Source: JBEEPE01 sp964489645
Lineage (GTDB): Bacteria; Verrucomicrobiota; Verrucomicrobiia; Chthoniobacterales; Chthoniobacteraceae
DNA: 31,727 bases
Assembly: GCA_964489645.1 (NCBI GenBank)
Contig: CAZAZT010000029.1
Span: forward strand, 1 to 31,727
Reading direction: 5' to 3'
Part shown: positions 16,320 to 25,441 of the stretch, piece by piece
Layout: each line of letters begins with the position of its first letter
Position numbering within the stretch: the first letter of the stretch is position 1
The notes under the pieces: model-generated
Seen by the model: only the letters and a program-made list of their open reading frames with translations
The model's database searches: none
Told to the model about the DNA's origin: nothing
Translations under genes and position numbers: made by a program

Positions 16320-17519
16320 ATGTCGTTTCAGGAGTTTGGCCTTTCGGAGGCTGTAGTGCATGGGGTGCAGTCGATGGGATACATCGACCCGACACCCATC
16401 CAGGAGAGGGCGATTCCCGTGATCCTGAGTGGCAAGGATGTGATGGGCTCTGCTCAGACGGGGACGGGGAAGACGGCGGCGTTTGCCTTGCCGATTCTCA
16501 CTTTGCTTGCGCGGCATAGCGGGATGAGGTGTTTGATCCTTGAGCCGACGCGAGAGTTGGCTGCGCAGGTGGAGGAGTCGTTGCGATGGTTCGCGCGTTT
16601 TTCGGATCTGGAGATCGGGTTGGTGCACGGCGGGGTGAAGCACGGCGGACAACGGGACAAGTTGAAGCGAGGGATTGATGTGTTGGTGGCGACGCCGGGG
16701 CGGCTACTCGATTTCATGGAGGATGGGACCATCTCATTGTCGTCAATCCAGTACCTGATCTTGGACGAGGTGGATCGCATGTTGGACATGGGGTTCTTGC
16801 CGCAGGTTCGACAGATTGTGGAGAAGTGTCCGGCCCAGCGGCAGACGCTGTTCTTCTCGGCGACGATGCCTCCGGAGATCGATCGGATGGCCAAGTGGGT
16901 TTTGAAAGAGCCGGAGGTGATCGAGATCGGGCAACGTCTTTCGCCTGCAGAAACGGTTGCGCATGCGTTGTATCCGGTGGCGAAAGATCAGAAGTTCGAT
17001 CTGTTGCTGGAGATCCTGGCTCGGACGACCTTCGACAGTTGCATCATCTTTTCAGCGACCAAGGTGAATGCGGATCGGATCGCGGCGCGATTGGGAGAGA
17101 GTGGGCATCCGGTGGCGGTGATGCATGCGGATCGATCCCAGCGGGAGAGGACGGAGGCGTTGGACGGATTCAAGTCCGGGAAGTTCAAGTTATTGGTTGC
17201 CACTGATTTGGCGGCGCGAGGTCTGGACATCGCGGGGGTTTCCCATGTGATCAACTACGATGTGCCGGGGCATCCCGAGGATTATGTCCATCGGATTGGC
17301 CGAACGGGGCGTGCGCAGACGACGGGTGAGGCATTCACGATTTTTTCGGCGGAGGACACGGATGCGGTTCGAGCGATTGAGGGGTTCATCGGTGCGCCGA
17401 TCGAGAGGCGGAAGTTGGAGGGATTCAACTACCTGTTCACGATGCTGCTGAATGGTGGGCCGACGCGTCCCGCTCGGAGCAAGACGAGCATGTTCATGGG
17501 GGCTCGTCGCCGCAGGTAA
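16320..17519 (+). CDS. DEAD-box ATP-dependent RNA helicase (RhlE-like) with DEVD motif II
   Basis: A 399-residue RNA helicase with all superfamily motifs: Q motif (FGLSEAVVHGVQSMGY, PTPIQ), motif I AQTGTGKT (45-52), PTRELA, TPGRLLDF, motif II DEVD (149-152), SAT, the second RecA domain with CIIFSATK and ATDLAARGLDIAGV, and HRIGRTGRA. Motif II reads DEVD instead of the canonical DEAD. The two acidic residues needed for Mg-ATP hydrolysis remain, so activity is expected. The layout and length fit RhlE/CsdA-type enzymes that remodel rRNA or mRNA. The basic C-terminal tail is short (TRPARSKTS, ending ARRRR). The ATG is 14 bases after a long G-rich ribosome-site-like stretch (16294-16305). Mfd begins 21 bases after its stop, suggesting one operon. 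Confidence 0.96.
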   Translation: MSFQEFGLSEAVVHGVQSMGYIDPTPIQERAIPVILSGKDVMGSAQTGTGKTAAFALPILTLLARHSGMRCLILEPTRELAAQVEESLRWFARFSDLEIGLVHGGVKHGGQRDKLKRGIDVLVATPGRLLDFMEDGTISLSSIQYLILDEVDRMLDMGFLPQVRQIVEKCPAQRQTLFFSATMPPEIDRMAKWVLKEPEVIEIGQRLSPAETVAHALYPVAKDQKFDLLLEILARTTFDSCIIFSATKVNADRIAARLGESGHPVAVMHADRSQRERTEALDGFKSGKFKLLVATDLAARGLDIAGVSHVINYDVPGHPEDYVHRIGRTGRAQTTGEAFTIFSAEDTDAVRAIEGFIGAPIERRKLEGFNYLFTMLLNGGPTRPARSKTSMFMGARRRR

Positions 17520-17540
17520 CCGTTGGATCAGGAGCGGGCT

Positions 17541-20500
17541 ATGGCTGGGATCGCTTCCATCAGTGAGGCCCTGCGTGGGAGCAGGATATTCGATCGGGTT
17601 CTGGCGCCTCTCAAACGGAAAGGGGGGTGCGCCCTTGACGTTGGCTACATTGATGGCGTTGCGCAACCGATTGTTGTTGGGTTGGTTGCGCAGGCGCAGC
17701 GGACCCGTGGGTTGACCTGGGTTTTCGTGGGTGACGCGCACGCGCAAACGCGGATGTGCGGGGTCTTGGGGCAGATGTTGGAGTCGGTCTACCTTTTGCC
17801 TGAGGCACCCGCGCGGTCGGATGGGGAGGCGATCAGCGATGGCGAAGTTGTGGCGGAAAGATTGGGGGTTTTGAGAAGGATCCCGGAGCTTCGCAAGGCC
17901 AAGGAGGGTGTGATTGTTGCGGTGATGCCGAGTTTGATGGAAGCGGTTCCGTTGGCGGAGGAGATCACTCGTGGCGAGGTTCGGCTCAAGGTCGGCATGC
18001 GCATGGATCGCGATGCGCTGGAGAAAAAGTTGGGTGAAGCGGGTTTTGAGAGGGTCGCACAAGTGCACGAACGGCGGCAGTACGCGGTGCGTGGGAGCAT
18101 TCTCGATGTGTTCGCTGTTGCGGATTCCATCCCGGTGCGGACGGATTGGTTTGGGGACGAGTTGGAGTCCATTCGCGGGTTCAATGTTCACTCGCAGATG
18201 TCGGTTGAACCGTTCACCGAGATCGGGTTAGTGCTTTCTGACGAGGACACGATGCGCACCACGACCTTGCGTGAGGGTTTTCGGGCGGAGGATTTGGTGG
18301 TGTATGCGGATCTTGGGATGCAGCAAGAAGCGGATGTTCCGGAACCGTTTCACGGCCGCTTCGTGAGGGTTTTGAAGGGTTTGCCGGCGGAATCGACGGA
18401 GATGGATGGTGCGTGTTTTCCGGCGGACATGGCGGATTTGCATGCGGGGGAGTTCATCGTGGATCAGATCAAGCGGGAGAGATTGCTTGGGCAGTTGGAG
18501 GAGTGGCGTGAGAGGAAGTGGTCGGTCTTTCTTGTGTGCCAGAACGAGGGGGAGATGGAGCGGATGCGCGAGATCATCCCGACGGGATATTCGGAGCCGC
18601 TGATCTTCGTGGAGGGCGAGGTCACAGGCGGGTTCACCTGTCCGGGAGCGAGGGTTGCGGTGATCACGGATGACGAGATGCTTGGGCGCTCGAAACCGAT
18701 CCGAGTGACTCGAGGTGCGGGGCAGCGATTCCGTGATCTCTTGGCCTTGGGACCGATGGATTTTTCCGAGATCAAGGAGGGGGATCTGGTGGTTCATCTG
18801 GAGTACGGGATTGGGCGGTATGAGGGGTTGACGGAGATCCCTCGAGAGGGTGGTGGGGAGGAGAAGGTGATGGTCATCCAGTATGCGAAGCGGGCGCGTG
18901 TTTACGTCCCGATGGAGCAGGCCAACCAGATCTCGAAATATGTGGGGCTTGGACGGAAAAATCCGCCATTGAACGAGCTAGGTGATGGGAAGTGGGGGCG
19001 TTCAAAAGTCAGGGCGGAGCGGGCGGCGGTGGAGTACGCGGGGCGTCTTTTGGAGATCCAGGCGCAGCGGATGAGCGCGGTCGGGAATGCGTTTCCCGCT
19101 GACTCGCATTGGCAGCGCGAGTTTGAGGAGTCGTGTCCGTTCGAGGAGACACTGGATCAGTTGCGGGCGATCGAGGCGGTGAAGCGCGACATGGAATCGG
19201 AGCGGCCGATGGACCGTTTGATCTGTGGGGATGTGGGATTTGGGAAGACGGAGGTCGCTTTACGTGCGGCTTTCAAAGCGGTGATGGGAAGGCGGCAAGT
19301 TGCGGTGTTGGTTCCCACCACGGTGCTAGCGGAGCAGCATTATCGCACCTTTCGTGAGCGGATGAGCGCGTTCCCGATACGCGTGGAGATGCTCTCTCGC
19401 TACCGCAACCGTTCGGAGCAGGCGGAGACGTTGAAGGGTTTGCAGGATGGGTCGGTGGATATTGTTGTCGGGACGCATCGGGTGATCTCGAAGGACACGC
19501 GTTTTCGCGATCTTGGTTTGGTGATCGTGGACGAGGAACAGCGATTTGGGGTGAAGCACAAGGAGGAACTGAAGGCGCGATTCCGTTTGGTGGATCAGTT
19601 GACGCTTTCTGCAACACCCATACCGAGAACGCTTTATCTTTCATTGATGGGTGCGCGGGAGATGAGCACCTTGGAGACCCCGCCTGCGAACCGCATCCCG
19701 GTTGAGACGGAGGTTCGTCCGTACGATGAGCGGGTCATCCGCGACGCGATCCAGCGGGAGATCCAACGGGGCGGGCAGGTGTATTTTCTTCACAACCGGG
19801 TTGAGAGCATCGAGTGGATGCGGAAGCGGATTACGGAGTTGGTTCCTGGGGCGCGTGTGATCACGGGTCACGGGCAGATGGCCGACGGTGAGTTGGAGGA
19901 TGTGATGCAGCGTTTCATCACGGGTGCGGCAGATGTGTTGGTTGCCACGACGATCATCGAGAGCGGATTGGATATCCCGAATGCGAACACGATCATCATC
20001 GATCGAGCGGATCGGTTCGGGTTAGCGGATCTCTACCAACTTCGCGGACGTGTGGGGCGTGGCGGAATGAAGGCGTACGCGTACTTGATGTTGCCGAGGG
20101 ACCTGATCCCTGCGGGGGATTCGAGGAAGCGGGTGGCGGCGATGCAGCAATATTCCCACTTGGGAGCTGGGTTCCGTATTGCGATGCGCGATCTGGAGAT
20201 CCGAGGCGCGGGGAACATCCTTGGGACCCAGCAGAGTGGACACATCGTGACGGTGGGGTTGGAGTTGTACTGCACGCTGCTGAAGCGCGCGATTGCGCGG
20301 ACCAAGGGAGAGAGCACGGCTGCGGATGTGGGGTTGGCGTCGTTCTCGTTCGATTTTGTGGCGCTTTGTGAGGCGGATCATGTCAGCCGGGATCGGCGCA
20401 TTGTCGCAGGTGCTTTCCTTCCCGAGTCTTACATTGAGGATCCATCGCAGCGGATCCGCGCGTATCGGATGTTGTGCTCTGCGGGTGATGTGATCGAGGT

Positions 20501-20762
20501 GGAGCGGGTGTTGGCGGGATGGCGGGATTTTCACGGAGCCCAGATCCCTCAACCGGCCCTCAATCTTGCTACAATCCAGCGGATCCGGATCAAGGCTTCG
20601 GAAAAGGGTTTGCGGCAAATCGAGGTCCAGGACGAGCGGGTGAAGATGCGGCGTCGAGATGGAGAATACATCCAGATCATGGGTAAGTTTCCTCGGCTGA
20701 ACCTTTTCAAGACACCTGAGGAGCGGCTCGACCTTTTGGAGCGGATGATGGAGTCGATGTGA
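17541..20762 (+). CDS. mfd: Transcription-repair coupling factor Mfd
   Basis: A 1073-residue DNA translocase that removes RNA polymerase stalled at lesions and recruits UvrA. The order of elements is an N-terminal UvrB-like region (VRGSILDVFA near residue 190), an RNA-polymerase interaction domain starting DLVVHLEYGIGRYEGL at about 415, then the RecG-like motor. The motor has Walker A GDVGFGKTE (563-571), VPTTVLAEQH, DEEQRFGVKHKEELK (DEEQ 664-667), SATPIPRTL and GRVGRGGMKAYAYL. A C-terminal TRCF domain follows. It is about 75 residues shorter than E. coli Mfd, with the loss mainly in the N-terminal part. The start is the ATG at 17541 with CAGGAG six bases upstream; a TTG at 17523 is in frame but needless. 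It follows the DEAD-box gene closely. Confidence 0.97.
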   Translation: MAGIASISEALRGSRIFDRVLAPLKRKGGCALDVGYIDGVAQPIVVGLVAQAQRTRGLTWVFVGDAHAQTRMCGVLGQMLESVYLLPEAPARSDGEAISDGEVVAERLGVLRRIPELRKAKEGVIVAVMPSLMEAVPLAEEITRGEVRLKVGMRMDRDALEKKLGEAGFERVAQVHERRQYAVRGSILDVFAVADSIPVRTDWFGDELESIRGFNVHSQMSVEPFTEIGLVLSDEDTMRTTTLREGFRAEDLVVYADLGMQQEADVPEPFHGRFVRVLKGLPAESTEMDGACFPADMADLHAGEFIVDQIKRERLLGQLEEWRERKWSVFLVCQNEGEMERMREIIPTGYSEPLIFVEGEVTGGFTCPGARVAVITDDEMLGRSKPIRVTRGAGQRFRDLLALGPMDFSEIKEGDLVVHLEYGIGRYEGLTEIPREGGGEEKVMVIQYAKRARVYVPMEQANQISKYVGLGRKNPPLNELGDGKWGRSKVRAERAAVEYAGRLLEIQAQRMSAVGNAFPADSHWQREFEESCPFEETLDQLRAIEAVKRDMESERPMDRLICGDVGFGKTEVALRAAFKAVMGRRQVAVLVPTTVLAEQHYRTFRERMSAFPIRVEMLSRYRNRSEQAETLKGLQDGSVDIVVGTHRVISKDTRFRDLGLVIVDEEQRFGVKHKEELKARFRLVDQLTLSATPIPRTLYLSLMGAREMSTLETPPANRIPVETEVRPYDERVIRDAIQREIQRGGQVYFLHNRVESIEWMRKRITELVPGARVITGHGQMADGELEDVMQRFITGAADVLVATTIIESGLDIPNANTIIIDRADRFGLADLYQLRGRVGRGGMKAYAYLMLPRDLIPAGDSRKRVAAMQQYSHLGAGFRIAMRDLEIRGAGNILGTQQSGHIVTVGLELYCTLLKRAIARTKGESTAADVGLASFSFDFVALCEADHVSRDRRIVAGAFLPESYIEDPSQRIRAYRMLCSAGDVIEVERVLAGWRDFHGAQIPQPALNLATIQRIRIKASEKGLRQIEVQDERVKMRRRDGEYIQIMGKFPRLNLFKTPEERLDLLERMMESM

Positions 20763-20807
20763 ATGTTCCGATCAAGTCGCGTGCGGAAATGACCGTGGGG
20801 GTCAGGG

Positions 20808-21698
20808 TCACAAGAGGTGGCCGAGAGCTAGCAGTCCGTAAAAGGTGTACTCGGCGTCGAGATGGTCATCATTCCAGTGCCCGTGGAATCCACCTTCTGC
20901 CGACCACAACGAATCGACGAAGTCGAGACAGGCTTCCTTGATGGCGGCGGGGACCGGTGTTTCGAGGCAAGCCAAGGCGTGAAGGGCGGTGGCGGTTGAG
21001 AGCAGGTCTGGGATCGGGGCGAGAGGCATGGCCAAGAATCCGCCTTGAGGGTGGACCTGTCCGAGCAGCCAGTCGGCAACACTCGGGTTTAGAGGCATTT
21101 GCAGTTGCGAGAGCAACGTGACCGCCGCCGATGTAGGGTTGGTTGAGCCTTTGGGAAGTGCGGGGAAGTTGCCCCATGCGCCGTCTTTCGACTCAAGCCG
21201 CTTGAGGGAGCGGACGAGTTCGAGGGGAGCGGGAATCTCGTGGCCGAGGTCCTGATAGGCGCCGAATGCGACAAAGGCAGCGTAAGCGTTACCGGTTGGA
21301 CTGGAGCTGTTTCCGTCATATCCGCCATCAAGGCTGCGGAAGGATTCGATACGGTGGAGGATCGCTTTTTCGCGTGCAGGTTCTTGGAGGTGGAGTGCTG
21401 CACGACATCTCGCGAGGGCTCCTAGGTGGACGAGGTCGAGACGCTCGATATCTTCGTGGGAGTCGACAAATGTGCGGGTTGCGAACGGGTCTGGTGGTTT
21501 CACCCCGAGTGCTTCGAGGCAGGCCAGCCAGAAGATGGTGTAGTAAAGATCGTCGCGGCCGTCTCGATCGGCGCCACCTCCGCGAGGTCCGTGTCCGCGG
21601 AGGAGTCGATCCTTGACCAACTCTGCAGAGTCACCGAGGCCGCGTGCGCCGAGAGCGGCTATTTGGAGCATCTCGACGCGAAGCGAGCGTCGGCTCAT
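20808..21698 (-). CDS. Alpha/alpha-toroid prenyltransferase/terpene-cyclase-like protein
   Basis: A 296-residue protein built of repeats typical of the prenyltransferase/squalene-cyclase alpha-alpha barrel. Each repeat has a Gly/Asp-rich turn followed by a helix rich in A/L: DGGYDGN then TGNAYAAFVAFGAYQDLG, DGAWGNF then TSAAVTLLSQLQ, GGFLAM then STATALHALACL, GGFHGHW then AEYTFYGLLALG. The pattern is closest to Rab-type protein geranylgeranyltransferase beta subunits. When aligned by eye on the Asp-Cys and His zinc ligands of that family, Cys appears as Leu and His as Tyr. No DxDD or DCTAE cyclase motif is present, so classical catalysis is doubtful. There is no signal peptide. It is the last gene of the DUF1592-DUF1552 unit, its ATG overlapping the DUF1552 stop by four bases, which implies translational coupling. 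Its function is unknown. Confidence 0.8.
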   Translation of the reverse strand: MSRRSLRVEMLQIAALGARGLGDSAELVKDRLLRGHGPRGGGADRDGRDDLYYTIFWLACLEALGVKPPDPFATRTFVDSHEDIERLDLVHLGALARCRAALHLQEPAREKAILHRIESFRSLDGGYDGNSSSPTGNAYAAFVAFGAYQDLGHEIPAPLELVRSLKRLESKDGAWGNFPALPKGSTNPTSAAVTLLSQLQMPLNPSVADWLLGQVHPQGGFLAMPLAPIPDLLSTATALHALACLETPVPAAIKEACLDFVDSLWSAEGGFHGHWNDDHLDAEYTFYGLLALGHLL

Positions 21699-23050
21699 CC
21701 GATCTTGAGCCCTTTGAGTTCACCGGTGCTGTCGCCCAGTTTGGAGGTCCGAACATCCATGCGATTGAGGATTCCGAGCCAAAGGTTGTTGAGCGGTGTC
21801 TCGCCGGGGATGACGAGGTGCCGGCCTGTTGAAAGGGTTCCGTTTCCCTTGCCGGCGAGCAGGATGGGGAGATCGTCATGGTTGTGTCGGTTCCCATCCG
21901 AGTTCCCGCTCCCGATTGCGATCATGCTGTGGTCAAGCAGGTTGCCATCGCCTTCTGGGGTGGAGCGAAGCTTCTCTAGAAGGTAGGCGAACTGTTCGAT
22001 GTGGAATCGGTTGATTGCTGCGATCTTCTCCATTTTTTCCGCGTTGTTGCCGTGGTGCGAGAGATCGTGATGGCCCTCTTTGACGCCGACAGAGGGATAG
22101 GCCTTGTTGCTCCCTTCGTTGGCCATGACGAAAGTTGCGATGCGGGTGGAGTCCGTCTGGAAGGCGAGGACGAGGAGGTCGCAGAGGAGGCGGATATGTT
22201 CTTTGTACTCTTGAGGGGCACCTTCAGGAACGGCGAAGCCTTCAGGGGCTTTGGGTTCTGCGTACGAGGCGGCCCGTTCGATACGTTGTTCGAGATCGCG
22301 AACGGAACTGACGTACTCGTCGAGCTTTCTGCGGTCTCTGGAACCCAGTTGTCTGTTGAGGGAGGCGACATCTTGGCGCACGAAGTCGATGATGCTCTTG
22401 CGTTGTGCATCGCGACGTTTGCGTTCGTCTGAGGATCCTGAGCCGAAGATGCGTTCGAAAATCAGCTTCGGATTGACCTCTTTTGGAAGAGGTTGCGAGG
22501 CTGATCTCCACGACATCGTGGACGAGTAGACGCAGCTGTAGCCGGAGTCGCAGTTGCCTGCCATGGATCCTTGTTCACAACCGATCTCGAGGGAGGAGAG
22601 TCGTGTGCGGTCGCCGATTGCTGCGGCTGCGACTTGGTCGACAGAGATGCCTGCGCGGATATCCGCACCATCCGTTTTCTTGGGCTGAACCCCGGTCAGG
22701 AACGCTGAAAGTGCGCGGGCGTGATCGCCGCCGCCATCGCCGTTTGCACGGGCTTTGTCGGCGGTGAGGCCACTCACGGGGAGGAGGTACTCCTTGTGGG
22801 GTTCGAGTGCGGCGAGGGTTTTGGGAAGAGTTCCGAGAGCGCCTTCTGCTGTGGGGCGCCAATCTGGCATGTGCACGCCGTTCGGGATGTAAAGGATGGC
22901 CATCCGGTTGGGGGTGACTTTTGCCGTTGATTCCTCGGCTTGAGCCCAGGAGGCGAGGGGGCCCATGCTTTCTAGCCAAGGAAGAGCGAGTGTTGCTCCG
23001 AGGCCGCGAAGAACTGTCCGTCGGTGCAGAGGGGAGGTGGAGATGGGCAT
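21695..23050 (-). CDS. Tat-exported DUF1552 domain protein
   Basis: A 451-residue protein matching DUF1552 (PF07586), a family abundant in Planctomycetes and Verrucomicrobia and without a proven function. The N-terminus has a twin-arginine signal, HRRTVLRGLGATLALPWL (RR at 10-11), so it is exported folded. Family segments are MAILYIPNGVHMPDW, GGDHARALSAFLTG, RAGISVDQVAA, LEIGCEQG, NCDSGYSCVYSSTMSW and, near the end, IGSGNSDGNRHNHDDLPILLAG. The last contains a His/Asp cluster that could bind a metal, as in the related DUF1501/alkaline-phosphatase-like proteins. It starts 12 bases after the DUF1592 gene stops and overlaps the next gene, so the three are almost certainly one operon. The DUF1592/DUF1552 partnership recurs in this phylum. 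Confidence 0.94.
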   Translation of the reverse strand: MPISTSPLHRRTVLRGLGATLALPWLESMGPLASWAQAEESTAKVTPNRMAILYIPNGVHMPDWRPTAEGALGTLPKTLAALEPHKEYLLPVSGLTADKARANGDGGGDHARALSAFLTGVQPKKTDGADIRAGISVDQVAAAAIGDRTRLSSLEIGCEQGSMAGNCDSGYSCVYSSTMSWRSASQPLPKEVNPKLIFERIFGSGSSDERKRRDAQRKSIIDFVRQDVASLNRQLGSRDRRKLDEYVSSVRDLEQRIERAASYAEPKAPEGFAVPEGAPQEYKEHIRLLCDLLVLAFQTDSTRIATFVMANEGSNKAYPSVGVKEGHHDLSHHGNNAEKMEKIAAINRFHIEQFAYLLEKLRSTPEGDGNLLDHSMIAIGSGNSDGNRHNHDDLPILLAGKGNGTLSTGRHLVIPGETPLNNLWLGILNRMDVRTSKLGDSTGELKGLKIG

Positions 23051-23062
23051 AGTTGTTCGGCG

Positions 23063-25441
23063 TTATTTCGACCTTTCAGCAACCTTCGGACCTGACATCC
23101 CGCGTTGGAACAGGAATGGATCGCTGGTGATGACACCTTTCACGATGGTGTGGAAGCGGTTGTCCTGTTTTCCGGCATCGGAAACGATCTTTTGGATGGG
23201 GCGATCATCGAAGAAATCGAGGCTCCGGCCGAGGGCATAGGTCATGAGCTTCTCGGTGACATTGCGAACGATGATGTCCTGTTTTGAAGCGAGGATCTTC
23301 TTGAGGTCAGAGATTCCAGAAAATGCGGTGCCGTCCGGGAGGGTTCCGGCGGGATCGATCGGGCCGTCGGCATCGGATTCGCGGTAGCGCCCGATGACAT
23401 CGAAGTTTTCGAGAGCGAAACCGATAGCATCCATCGATTGGTGACAGTTGGAGCATGCAGCGTTCGCGCGGTGCATCTCCATGCGTTGCCGGAGCGTGCC
23501 CTTCGCCTCCTTATTGGCCTCGAGCTCTGGAACATTTGGAGGTGGCGGTGGCGGAGGGGTTCCCATGATCTGTTCGAGCACCCACTTACCTCGCTTGACG
23601 GGCGATGTCCGAGTGGGGTTCGAGGTGACAGCGAGGACGCTGGCGTGCGTCAGGATTCCTGCCCGGGGCGAATCTGAGAGGTCAACTCGTTGAAAGTCTT
23701 TCCCTCGGAGCGAGTTGCCTGCCGGTTTTGCGCGGGCACCTTTTGCTGGATTTCCTGCGGTATCGGCGATGCTGTAGTGCTGCGCGAGCGTTTCGTTCAT
23801 GAAAGTGTACTGTCCTGCGACGAGATCGGTCACTGGGCGGTCCTTCAGGAAGACCTCGCTCAGGAACAGTTCCGTTTCCTTGAACATGGAACGTCGGAGC
23901 GATTCATTGAGAGGGAACTGCGTGGTGTCCGGCATAAATGCATTGAAGCGTTGGAGTTGCAGCCATTGCATTCCGAAGTTGGAGACGAGGGTGGATGCCT
24001 TTGGGTTCGCGAGCATCCGTTCGATCTGTGCATCGAGCTGTTTTGTAAGGTCGTTTTTGGAGGCGAGTTGCATTAGCTCGTCGTCGGGCATGCTCGACCA
24101 GAGGAAGTAGCTGAGGCGGGACGCGAGTTGCGTGTCGGAAAGGCGTGCCATTCCGGGTTTGGGGTTGGCGGTTGGTTCTGGGCGGAAGAGGAAATGGGGC
24201 GAGCAGAGCGCCATGGTCACCACCGAGCGCGCGCCGTCGTTCAGAGCGAGGAGACCTTCTGGTGATTTGAAAAGCCCCAGGTAGCGATTCCTTTCCTCGG
24301 CGGTCGGAGTCCGGCGGAAGCAGCGTTGGAGGAACCAGTTCACGAACGCTGCGGGTTGTTGATCGGTGGGCGTTTGGTCGAGCGTTGCCGCGATCTCTCG
24401 TTGGAAGCGGGTACGGCGGTCGGAAGGTCCGGAGATGACAGCAGACTTCGCGAAAATCATCCGCTCAGTGAGGGTGGGGTCAGGGTTCGCGAACTTGAAC
24501 TCGAAACGGTGTGTTCCCTCTGTGAGCGGGAGGGTTACGTCATAGGAGGACCATTTTTTGTAAGGGCTCGTGATCTCATGGGTCGCCACCAGTTTGCCAT
24601 CGACGTACACCTCAAGGAGGGGCGCTTCGGAAAGGAGCGGTTCTTCGGCGGAGGCGCTCAGGCTCACCTTATAGATGCCGGGTTCGTCGAACGATTGGGT
24701 GGTTGCTAGGGTGTGCTTGGGGTTGTTCAGGGGGCGGTCAGCGGGTTTTTCTGGGAAGCCGCCGGGTTCGAATGACTGAGGGCGAACATACTTGTGCCGT
24801 TCGGGCTCTTCTTTCAGAGGGAGAGCGCGGAGAGCCAGTCCCGAGGCTGCGTCGAGGAATCGCTCTGCGTGCACAGGGGAGAGAGTGAGGACCTCTCCGA
24901 TGTTGTCGAACCCTGCACCAATGTCATCAGCGGGGAATGCCTCTGATGCGTTGATGTCGATGAGCAGGAGGTCGCGGATGGTGTTGTTGTATTCTGTGCG
25001 GTTAAGGCGGCGCATGGTCACGGCGCCTGGATCGGGGGGGAGGGCGGCGATTGCGGCGGATAGAGCCTCGTTGAGATGGTCAGCGAGAGCTGCTCGAGCG
25101 TGTGTTTCCGGTTTCTTTTCCGCTTTTGGCGGTGGCATCTGGGATGAGGTGGTTTGCTTGATGACATCCCGCCAGAAGTTCCGGTTTTTCAGAAGGTCCG
25201 TGTCTTTGAGCGCGGAGGCGATGTCGACATCGCCCTTGGCCTTGTCGGGGTTGTGACAATCCGTGCAGTATTCGCGAAGGAAGGGGCCGACGGATTGAGA
25301 GAGGATCCGTTGCGCATCGGTTGCGGTGCGACTGGAGGGCTCCTTTTTTTGTGCGGCTTGCGTGATCAGCGGGCAGGCAGCAAGAAGGAGGCTGCAGGCG
25401 AGTTGGGTGGCTTTGAGGAGAGGGGGAGGGGTGGAGTCCAT
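23063..25441 (-). CDS. DUF1592-type secreted cytochrome-like protein (DUF1587/DUF1595/DUF1592/DUF1588/DUF1585)
   Basis: A 792-residue exported protein. The N-terminal hydrophobic segment (about 14-30) ends LLLAAC, which could be a lipobox (Cys23) or a plain Sec signal. Domains in order are a planctomycete-type cytochrome c with CTDCH (C59, C62, H63), DUF1587 (MRRLNRTEYNNTIRDLL), a beta-rich carbohydrate-binding-like domain (EVYVDGKLVATHEI), DUF1595 (CFRRTPTAEERNRY), DUF1592 (RLSYFLWSSMPDDELMQLA), DUF1588 with a seven-proline run and a second CSNCH (C663, C666, H667), and C-terminal DUF1585. Two CxxCH sites suggest two covalent hemes and extracytoplasmic electron transfer, possibly linked to polysaccharide or other polymer breakdown; that role is a hypothesis. 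It is the first gene of a three-gene operon. No Shine-Dalgarno precedes the ATG. Confidence 0.94.
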   Translation of the reverse strand: MDSTPPPLLKATQLACSLLLAACPLITQAAQKKEPSSRTATDAQRILSQSVGPFLREYCTDCHNPDKAKGDVDIASALKDTDLLKNRNFWRDVIKQTTSSQMPPPKAEKKPETHARAALADHLNEALSAAIAALPPDPGAVTMRRLNRTEYNNTIRDLLLIDINASEAFPADDIGAGFDNIGEVLTLSPVHAERFLDAASGLALRALPLKEEPERHKYVRPQSFEPGGFPEKPADRPLNNPKHTLATTQSFDEPGIYKVSLSASAEEPLLSEAPLLEVYVDGKLVATHEITSPYKKWSSYDVTLPLTEGTHRFEFKFANPDPTLTERMIFAKSAVISGPSDRRTRFQREIAATLDQTPTDQQPAAFVNWFLQRCFRRTPTAEERNRYLGLFKSPEGLLALNDGARSVVTMALCSPHFLFRPEPTANPKPGMARLSDTQLASRLSYFLWSSMPDDELMQLASKNDLTKQLDAQIERMLANPKASTLVSNFGMQWLQLQRFNAFMPDTTQFPLNESLRRSMFKETELFLSEVFLKDRPVTDLVAGQYTFMNETLAQHYSIADTAGNPAKGARAKPAGNSLRGKDFQRVDLSDSPRAGILTHASVLAVTSNPTRTSPVKRGKWVLEQIMGTPPPPPPPNVPELEANKEAKGTLRQRMEMHRANAACSNCHQSMDAIGFALENFDVIGRYRESDADGPIDPAGTLPDGTAFSGISDLKKILASKQDIIVRNVTEKLMTYALGRSLDFFDDRPIQKIVSDAGKQDNRFHTIVKGVITSDPFLFQRGMSGPKVAERSK

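Noticed and set aside
17190..18191. A 333-codon minus-strand frame across the helicase/mfd junction
   Set aside because: Antisense to conserved helicase motifs and the Mfd N-terminus, with no recognisable domains.
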